From contig JAVBMD010000005.1 in NCBI GenBank assembly GCA_031552825.1, positions 47,898 through 111,897 of the forward strand: DNA of 64,000 bases, written 5' to 3'. Origin of the DNA: WQXF01 sp031552825. GTDB lineage: Bacteria > Bacillota > Clostridia > Christensenellales > Aristaeellaceae. Positions 58,764-64,000 of this stretch are shown here, piece after piece (positions within the stretch are counted from its first letter, which is position 1; every line of letters begins with the position of its first letter). A model generated the notes under the pieces. It saw only the letters and a list, made by a program, of their open reading frames with translations. It did not search any database and was not told where the DNA came from. The translations under genes were made by a program, and so were the position numbers.

Positions 58764-58805
58764 GTTGCAAATGCAACGGAATAGATGCTTCCCGCGCGGT
58801 AAACT
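58764..58805 (+). promoter_or_regulatory. Cupin-ferredoxin promoter with Crp/Fnr-like palindrome
   Basis: Palindrome GTTGC-AAAT-GCAAC at 58764-58777 and -10 TAAACT at 58800-58805. The predicted start is near 58812, so the palindrome centre lies at -41.5, the class II activator position. No good -35 box, which fits activator dependence. Confidence 0.65.
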
Positions 58806-58828
58806 ATAGGCAAAGGGAGGGTATGGTC

Positions 58829-59167
58829 ATGACAAAGCATATCAAGCATCTCGAGCATAGCAAAGCGCTGAATTTGGCGGAGCAGGTGGATTACCTTCCG
58901 GGTCAGATCGTCAGCAAAACGCTGGCGCAAAACAAGCACCGCAGCCTAACGCTGTTTGCCTTTGACCAAGGCGAGGAGATCAGCACCCACGCCTCCGATG
59001 GGGACGCTATGGTCATCGTGCTGGACGGCGCGGGCAGGTTTACAATCGGCGGCGTGGAGCACATCCTGCATGCCGGTGAGACCATCGTCATGCCGGCGGG
59101 TGTTCCCCACGCGGTATGTGGCGCGGAGCGTTTTAAGATGCTGCTGACCGTAATCTTTCCGGAATAA
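58829..59167 (+). CDS. Cupin-domain protein
   Basis: 112 aa from ATG 58829, with RBS AGGGAGG at 8 bp; ATG 58823 is too near the RBS. Cupin motifs: GEEISTHASDGDAMVIVLDG and GETIVMPAGVPHAV, though metal-binding His positions are only partly kept. Small cytoplasmic beta-barrel; in anaerobes such cupins often pair with ferredoxin or rubredoxin-type genes under Crp/Fnr control. Activity unknown. Confidence 0.9.
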   Translation: MTKHIKHLEHSKALNLAEQVDYLPGQIVSKTLAQNKHRSLTLFAFDQGEEISTHASDGDAMVIVLDGAGRFTIGGVEHILHAGETIVMPAGVPHAVCGAERFKMLLTVIFPE

Positions 59168-59179
59168 GGAGGCAAACCG

Positions 59180-59365
59180 ATGAAAGCGAAAATTGACCGA
59201 GACGGCTGCATCGCTTGCGAGCTATGCACGCAGATTTGTCCTGAGGTTTTTCGCATGGCGGAGGATGGTCTGGCGGAGGTCTACGCGGATGTAACGGAGC
59301 AGTCGGCGCAGTCCGTGTCCGAAGCGGGAAGCTCCTGCCCGGTGAGCGTGATTTCCGTTGAGTGA
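59180..59365 (+). CDS. Single-cluster [4Fe-4S] ferredoxin
   Basis: 61 aa. Cluster ligands C10, C13, C16 and distal C53 (SSCPVS), with an additional C20 before Pro (QICPEVF). Low-potential electron carrier. 12 bp after the cupin gene, same operon. Confidence 0.93.
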   Translation: MKAKIDRDGCIACELCTQICPEVFRMAEDGLAEVYADVTEQSAQSVSEAGSSCPVSVISVE

Positions 59366-59379
59366 TGGCGATTCACAGC

Positions 59380-59418
59380 AAAAGCGCGCGGGTTCGCTGT
59401 TCGAGCCCGCGCGCTTTT
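59380..59418. terminator. Bidirectional terminator
   Basis: AAAAGCGCGCGGG / CCCGCGCGCTTTT stem with T-runs, between ferredoxin and the convergent DUF438 gene. Confidence 0.88.
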
Positions 59419-59436
59419 TTGTTTGTGTGAATCGGT

Positions 59437-60657
59437 TTACGCGTCCGATACCAGCCGCTTTTCCCCGTCCAGCGCCTGAATAGGCGCGATGTTTTGCGTC
59501 ACTTCCAGCGTGCCCAGATAGGCGCCCTCGGGGCTGCGCACCGCGAAATAGCGGATGTAGATCAGCTTGCCGCCCATCCGGATCCAGAAATCCTCATGGT
59601 TTTTTGCGCCGGATTGAAAATCGCGGAGGATGCCTTCGACAATATGCATGCTGGCTGGCGGATGGCAGTTGACCACCTTGCGCCCGATGACCGCAGTGGT
59701 GCGCGGAAAGATGCGCTCCGCCCCTTGGGAAAAGTATTTGACCGTGTCGTCCTTGTCCACAAAGGTGATGTCCAGCGGCAGCGTATCCAGCATGCCGATG
59801 AGCTCGGCCAACGCCAACGTGCCGGTGGGCAAAGCGATGTTGCCAGCGGGCGCGGTTGCGGCCCGAACCGTGCCGGCTGTGTCATTGCCTGCGCGGAACG
59901 ACGGCGGCGCGGGGATCCAGCTGAAACCGATGCCGCCGCTTTCCTCGGCGACGCGCTGCCATTCCTCCGGCGTCAGCGTCTCCATCAGCAGGGGTAGCAG
60001 GATATTTTCTTCTTTAAAGATCATTTCCATTGCCTTAGCGGTTGCCTGATCGATCGCCTCGCGCAGATGCGCCGCGTCGGGCGCGGATTCCTCGGCCAGT
60101 TGCCGTGCCGATTTGATTAACGCGCGAATCTCGTCGTCCACCCCCCACATAACCTTGGGCGGCGCGGTGATGCCGTGCTTTTCCAAGTATGGGAAGAGCA
60201 GGTTTTCCTTGCGCAGATAGTGGGCGTCGATCTGCGCCAGCCTGCCCAGCGCGCCGCGCAGATTGTGCAGCGCATCCGGGGAAGGCTTGGCAGCGTAGGC
60301 GTCCAGCGCCGGGGTCAGCTCGGCCCGGATCACCCGCTCCAGCGTGCGGTTTTCCTCCAGCAGCGCCCGGCAGGGATGACCGATGCCGTAGCCGCTGCCG
60401 CTTGCGGATTCCTCCTGTGTAAGCAGGTCCTTAAATACCGCCGCGTGTACGTCGCACAGGCGCTGCACCTCTTCCACTGGCATGCCCCCGGCGATCAGCA
60501 TCTGCTCGGCCTCGGCGATTTCGGCGGTGTCGACGCCGGAAAACGCCCGTTCAAACTGTGCTTTCACGTCCTCCGCGCGCTTGCCCTGATGCAGCTGCGC
60601 CAGCAGATCCTTGAGAATTTGCTGCCGGTATTCCCGGTTGTTGATTTCTTTGCTCAT
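59437..60657 (-). CDS. DUF438 / hemerythrin / PAS protein
   Basis: 406 aa from ATG 60657 (MSKEINNREYRQQILKDLLA). An N-terminal DUF438 domain (about 10-75), a hemerythrin-like HHE bundle (GHPCRALLEENRTLERVI; HYLRKENLLFPYLEKHG; FKEENILLPLLMETL; about 95-245) and a C-terminal PAS domain (LPLDITFVDKDDTVKYFSQGAERIFPR; about 295-400). Probable oxygen, NO or redox sensor/detoxifier. Coupled by ATGA to the DUF1858 gene. Confidence 0.92.
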   Translation of the reverse strand: MSKEINNREYRQQILKDLLAQLHQGKRAEDVKAQFERAFSGVDTAEIAEAEQMLIAGGMPVEEVQRLCDVHAAVFKDLLTQEESASGSGYGIGHPCRALLEENRTLERVIRAELTPALDAYAAKPSPDALHNLRGALGRLAQIDAHYLRKENLLFPYLEKHGITAPPKVMWGVDDEIRALIKSARQLAEESAPDAAHLREAIDQATAKAMEMIFKEENILLPLLMETLTPEEWQRVAEESGGIGFSWIPAPPSFRAGNDTAGTVRAATAPAGNIALPTGTLALAELIGMLDTLPLDITFVDKDDTVKYFSQGAERIFPRTTAVIGRKVVNCHPPASMHIVEGILRDFQSGAKNHEDFWIRMGGKLIYIRYFAVRSPEGAYLGTLEVTQNIAPIQALDGEKRLVSDA

Positions 60658-60896
60658 ATATTTTCCTCTCCCGTCACTTCGAACCCATGCCCGGCGAGGA
60701 CGCCTTTGATGCGCTCCATGTCGATACCCATCATCCGCGCGCCTTTGGGCAGGGTAATCATCCGGCCGACGGTGTTGAGTTTTGCGGGTTTGGCCACTTC
60801 GGTAAACCCAAGCTCCGACATGATGGCGACAAGCTCCGGGTATTCCTGACATAAAGCATGCACACATTTGGATAGATCGATACGTTTTGTGTTCAC
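60654..60896 (-). CDS. DUF1858 protein
   Basis: 80 aa. MNTKRIDLSKCVHALCQEYPELVAIMSELGF is the DUF1858 start; the domain often occurs with DUF438 or hybrid-cluster and anaerobic-stress genes. Overlaps the DUF438 gene by 4 bp. Confidence 0.9.
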   Translation of the reverse strand: MNTKRIDLSKCVHALCQEYPELVAIMSELGFTEVAKPAKLNTVGRMITLPKGARMMGIDMERIKGVLAGHGFEVTGEENI

Positions 60897-60952
60897 GGCA
60901 ATCCTCCTTTTCGTGGAGTCGGTGGGTAGGTGTACGGGCTTGCGACAATATC

Positions 60953-60994
60953 AGTATAGCATGCATGCTCCGTTTCGAGCGTTGCAAAAGCAAC
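60953..60994 (-). promoter_or_regulatory. DUF1858-DUF438 promoter with Crp/Fnr-like palindrome
   Basis: Minus strand: extended -10 TGCTATACT (hexamer at 60953-60958) with a start near 60946. Palindrome GTTGC-AAAA-GCAAC at 60981-60994 is centred at -41.5. It differs from the site at 58764 by one base over 16 (both continue CGG). Confidence 0.7.
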
Positions 60995-61089
60995 GGCTGA
61001 TCGAAAAGTGAGCCATAGAAATTTGGCGAAAAACGGAACTTTTCGGCGGGCTGTGCGTCTTATAGCCAAATATATCTGGAGGCGAGCGT

Positions 61090-61608
61090 ATGAAACGTGT
61101 TATGGCTGCGGCGCTGATGACGGTTCTTCTTTTTGTGCTCGGAGCGTGCGCAAAGGAGCCGGAAAAACCCATCGTGTTGGAAAGCGTCACCCTGTCAACC
61201 AGTGTTCCGGATCCTCCGCGGATGATGCGGTATGTTTTCTCTGCCGACGGTACGGTGAAGTATTATGATCTTACGGATTTCTGGTTGGATCACAACGGCT
61301 TCGACTGGCTTGCGGAGGAGCTGCCGCCCGAGGCGCCCAAGCTTGTGAGGGAAGGTCGGCTGACGGAGGGCGGCTGGGAGCGCATCGCGGCAGCCGTGCA
61401 AGGGAGCCGATTTATGAGCCTGCCCGAGGAATTGGAGCCCATAGACGCTTGCGATATTGACACACGGTATATCGCGGTGCGCGCTGACGGCGGCGTACAT
61501 CAATCCGGCGGATATGGCGCGGGCTGGAAGGACGACCGGGAAAACCGGCGCTACGCGGAGGTGCAGAAAGTCCTTTGGGAATGCATCGAGACCGCCGTGC
61601 TGAAGTAG
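61090..61608 (+). CDS. Lipoprotein of unknown function
   Basis: 172 aa. Type II signal peptide with lipobox VLGAC (Cys20). The mature domain has MRYVFSADGTVKYYDLTDFW and resembles small beta-rich lipoproteins of Clostridia; no named family is recognised. RBS GGAGG. Stands alone between divergent and downstream units. Confidence 0.75.
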   Translation: MKRVMAAALMTVLLFVLGACAKEPEKPIVLESVTLSTSVPDPPRMMRYVFSADGTVKYYDLTDFWLDHNGFDWLAEELPPEAPKLVREGRLTEGGWERIAAAVQGSRFMSLPEELEPIDACDIDTRYIAVRADGGVHQSGGYGAGWKDDRENRRYAEVQKVLWECIETAVLK

Positions 61609-61621
61609 CGGAGCGCCGCTC

Positions 61622-61650
61622 TTGTTCCATGCTCCGGTTTCTGTTACAAT
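61622..61650 (+). promoter_or_regulatory. Promoter of the oxidoreductase operon
   Basis: TTGTTC, 17-bp spacer, TACAAT. Confidence 0.7.
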
Positions 61651-61682
61651 ATTTCTACAGACAAAGCTGGAGGAAATTTGTG

Positions 61683-62660
61683 ATGGATAAGTTGCGATTT
61701 GGCATCATCGGTGCGGGGCGGATCGCCGGGCGCTGGATGACCGATGCCCGGCTGTTGAGCGAGGTACAGGTAACCTGCGTGGCCGCGCGGGATCTGGACA
61801 AGGTGCGGAAATTTGCCCGGGAATGGGAAATTCCTAACGCGCTGGATAGCTACGACGCGCTGCTTCGGCACCCGGAGGTGGACGCGGTGTATATCGCTAC
61901 GCCGCATCCGCAGCATCATGCGCAGGCCATCGCCGCCATGCGCGCGGGCAAGCACGTGCTGTGCGAGAAGCCAGTGGCCATCAATGCCGCGCAGCTGCGC
62001 GAGATGCAGGCCTGCGCCCGGGAAAACGGCGTGTTCTTTATGGAGGCGATGTGGACGCGGTGCTTCCCGAGCACGCTGCGCGCAAAGGAGTTGGTCGAGC
62101 GGGGCGCGATCGGCGAGCTGCGCGCGGTTCATGCGCAGTTTTCCTTCCGCCGCGAAATCAACCCGGACGCGCGGCTGTTTGATTTGAAAAAGGGCGGCGG
62201 CGCGCTGCTCGATGTGGGCTGCTATCCGCTGGGTTTTGCGCTGGACATGTTCGGCTGCGCGCCGGAGCAGGTGTGCGGCGTCGCCACGATCGGCGAGACC
62301 GGCGTCGATGAGCAGAACGCCCTGTCGCTGCGCTTCCCGGGCGGCGGCATCGCCATGCTGATGAGCGGCATCCGCACCGATGCGCCGGTGGTTGCCACGC
62401 TGTACGGCACCGAGGGCAAGATGGAGCTTCCGGATTTTTATCATCCGATGCGCATCCTGCTGACCAAGCCCGAGGGAACCATGACGCTGGAGGATCCCTA
62501 CGAGCAAGAGGGATTCCGGTTTGAGATTCTGCATTTCGCCGAGTGCGTGCGAGCTGGGCTGAAGGAATCGCCGCGCATGTCCTTCGCGCATTCGATGGAG
62601 CTGATGGTGGCGATGGATACGCTGCGTGCCCAGTGGGGGCTGCGCTATCCGATGGAGTAG
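61683..62660 (+). CDS. Gfo/Idh/MocA-family oxidoreductase
   Basis: 325 aa. N-terminal Rossmann fold FGIIGAGRIAGRW, then YIATPHPQHHAQAIAAMRAGKHVLCEKPVAIN, containing the conserved EKP. The C-terminal GFO_IDH_MocA domain includes GGALLDVGCYPLGFALDMF. NAD(P)-dependent dehydrogenase of a sugar or cyclitol, similar to dimeric trans-dihydrodiol dehydrogenase types. RBS GGAGG. Confidence 0.92.
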   Translation: MDKLRFGIIGAGRIAGRWMTDARLLSEVQVTCVAARDLDKVRKFAREWEIPNALDSYDALLRHPEVDAVYIATPHPQHHAQAIAAMRAGKHVLCEKPVAINAAQLREMQACARENGVFFMEAMWTRCFPSTLRAKELVERGAIGELRAVHAQFSFRREINPDARLFDLKKGGGALLDVGCYPLGFALDMFGCAPEQVCGVATIGETGVDEQNALSLRFPGGGIAMLMSGIRTDAPVVATLYGTEGKMELPDFYHPMRILLTKPEGTMTLEDPYEQEGFRFEILHFAECVRAGLKESPRMSFAHSMELMVAMDTLRAQWGLRYPME

Positions 62661-62663
62661 GCG

Positions 62664-63440
62664 ATGCCAAAGTTGGAACAATATGAGCGGGAGCTGCCGT
62701 ACAGCTACGCGCTGGGCATCTTCCCGGCGATGGAGTGTTTGCGCGCCGCGCCGGAGCGCTGCCGACGCCTGCTGGTGCACAGCCAAGCGCGGGGCAGCGA
62801 GGGCGCGGCGAAGCTGATCGCCGCCTGTGAGGCCGCCGATGTCCGCGTCGAGGAGGCCGACCGCGCGTTGGCGCGCATCGCCCGCAAGGAGAATTGCTTC
62901 GCGGCGATGGTGTTCCAGAAGCAGGAGGGCGCGCTGGATCCCGGTGCGCCGCATATCGTGCTGCACAACCCCTCCGATGCGGGCAATGTGGGAACCATTC
63001 TGCGCACCGGTTTGGGCTTGGGCGTGCGGCAGGTCGCCATCATCCGCCCGGCGGTGGATGTGTATGAGCCGCATGCGGTGCGTGCGTCGATGGGGGCGCT
63101 GTTTCGAGCCAATGTGGCGCATTTTGAGGATTTTGCGGCGTATCGCGCGGCGTTTCCCAATCATGCGCTGTATCCGTTTATGCTAACCGGCGCGCGCCCG
63201 CTGCCCGAGGTGGCGGCACAGGCGCGCGCGCCTTACGCGCTGATCTTCGGTAACGAGGCCACGGGGTTGCCGGAGCGCTTTGCGGCGCTGGGCGACCCTG
63301 TGCGCATCCCTCAGAGCGCGCAGGTGGATTCGCTCAACGTGGCGGTGGCGGCGGCGATCGGCATGTATGCCTTTCAGCAGGCGGTGGGCGCGCTGGGTGC
63401 TTTAGATGAGGAGGAAACAGGATGCGGGAGCAAGGGATGA
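62664..63440 (+). CDS. TrmH/SpoU-family RNA methyltransferase
   Basis: 258 aa. SPOUT motifs: HNPSDAGNVGTILRTGLGLG (motif 1), FGNEATGLP (motif 2) and IPQSAQVDSLNVAVAAAIGMY (motif 3). Methylates ribose in tRNA or rRNA; exact site unknown. Starts 3 bp after the oxidoreductase stop. Confidence 0.92.
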   Translation: MPKLEQYERELPYSYALGIFPAMECLRAAPERCRRLLVHSQARGSEGAAKLIAACEAADVRVEEADRALARIARKENCFAAMVFQKQEGALDPGAPHIVLHNPSDAGNVGTILRTGLGLGVRQVAIIRPAVDVYEPHAVRASMGALFRANVAHFEDFAAYRAAFPNHALYPFMLTGARPLPEVAAQARAPYALIFGNEATGLPERFAALGDPVRIPQSAQVDSLNVAVAAAIGMYAFQQAVGALGALDEEETGCGSKG

Positions 63441-63982
63441 CGGAGGCGGCGGAGCAGCTGCGCGAGGCGCTGCGCACGCTGGTGAGCAAGGGGAATCTGC
63501 AGCCCGGCGCACTGGTCGTGCTGGGCTGTTCGACCAGCGAGGTGGCTGGGGGCGTCATCGGCAAGGAGAGCAGCCCTGCGCTGGGCGCGGCGCTGGCAGC
63601 CGCTTTTCGCGAGGCCTGCGCCGAATGCGCGCTGCATGGCGCGGTGCAGTGCTGCGAGCACCTCAACCGCTCGTTGGTCATCGAGCGTGAGTACGCCGAA
63701 ATGCGCGATTTGGAAATCGTTTCGGCTGTTCCATATCCGAAGGCTGGCGGTCCCTGCGGTGCGGCGATGTACCGGATGCTCAAGGATCCGGTTCTGGTTT
63801 CCTCGGTCAAGGCCGACGCTGGCATTGACGTGGTCGATACGCTGATCGGCATGCAACTCAAGCCGGTGGCGGTTCCGGTACGCGCGCCGTTTGACAAGGT
63901 GGGTGAGGCACATCTGGTGATGGCATACAGCCGTCCGCGCCTGATCGGCGGCGAGCGTGCGCGATACACGCTGGACGATTGA
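63422..63982 (+). CDS. UPF0340 (DUF436) protein
   Basis: 186 aa from ATG 63422, overlapping the methyltransferase end by 19 bp, with RBS GAGGAGGAA. Family blocks LVVLGCSTSEVAGGVIGKESS, CCEHLNRSLVIERE and VPYPKAGGPCGAAMYRML are intact. Function unknown; widespread in Bacillota. Translation is likely coupled to the upstream gene. Confidence 0.93.
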   Translation: MREQGMTEAAEQLREALRTLVSKGNLQPGALVVLGCSTSEVAGGVIGKESSPALGAALAAAFREACAECALHGAVQCCEHLNRSLVIEREYAEMRDLEIVSAVPYPKAGGPCGAAMYRMLKDPVLVSSVKADAGIDVVDTLIGMQLKPVAVPVRAPFDKVGEAHLVMAYSRPRLIGGERARYTLDD

Positions 63983-64000
63983 CAGCGTTCCTCACCTTGC

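Noticed and set aside
59437..60993. Longer start for the DUF438 protein
   Set aside because: The added N-terminus runs through the DUF1858 gene and promoter out of frame; ATG 60657 with ATGA coupling is far better.
1..64000. CRISPR arrays, transposases, phage or integrase genes
   Set aside because: No regularly spaced repeats and no recognisable recombinase or phage protein in any frame examined.

Overview
The window reads as chromosomal DNA of a GC-rich, endospore-forming, probably strictly anaerobic member of the Bacillota (class Clostridia). Evidence: a spoVA operon, spore-type CotH and GerMN proteins, a DacF-like carboxypeptidase, CIRCE-controlled groESL, an FMN riboswitch upstream of an ECF riboflavin transporter gene, desulfoferrodoxin, DUF438/DUF1858 proteins and a clostridial-type agr quorum-sensing locus. 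I cannot name the family from sequence alone. No rRNA, transposase, phage gene or CRISPR array is visible.

Layout. 1-6.2 kb: a DUF4956/CotH pair, a patatin-like protein that lacks its catalytic Ser and Asp, and a secreted caspase-fold protease. 6.4-11.5 kb: groEL-groES under CIRCE, mutY (3' end extended by a dispersed repeat and a 12-bp tandem repeat), and a B12-binding radical SAM protein. 11.6-18.1 kb: spoVA operon with two small extra ORFs, then hydrolase/PAP2 and a D,D-carboxypeptidase. 18.3-26.1 kb: a two-component system followed by two GerMN-like proteins and three tandem DUF975 membrane proteins. 26.1-30.6 kb: comEC, holA, a LacI-family regulator. 30.6-37.6 kb: an ABC importer operon, a CofE-like ligase and a divergent LysR regulator with overlapping promoters. 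37.7-46.8 kb: VOC protein, hydrolase, GerMN protein, an RNase PH-RdgB fusion, phosphoesterase, zinc-ribbon protein with structured leader, XRE regulator, icd, ridA, tcdA, desulfoferrodoxin.

46.8-49.6 kb holds the most interesting locus: a 42-codon agrD-type pheromone precursor on the minus strand, divergent from agrC and agrB on the plus strand. No agrA is nearby, and the predicted thiolactone ring (Cys-Arg-Gly-Ala-Leu) is unusually polar. A 12-bp inverted repeat brackets agrD.

49.6-64 kb: ddl and membrane-anchored murF, the tsaE-tsaB-rimI operon, riboswitch-controlled ribU, and tRNA-Pro(GGG). Next comes an AT-rich foreign-looking gene whose right edge has removed the 5' part of a voltage-gated K+ channel gene. 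Two operons follow (cupin-ferredoxin, and DUF1858-DUF438). Their promoters carry near-identical GTTGC-N4-GCAAC palindromes, both centred exactly 41.5 bp upstream of the predicted start site, which suggests one shared Crp/Fnr-type activator. The window ends with a lipoprotein, a Gfo/Idh/MocA oxidoreductase, a TrmH-type methyltransferase and a UPF0340 protein.
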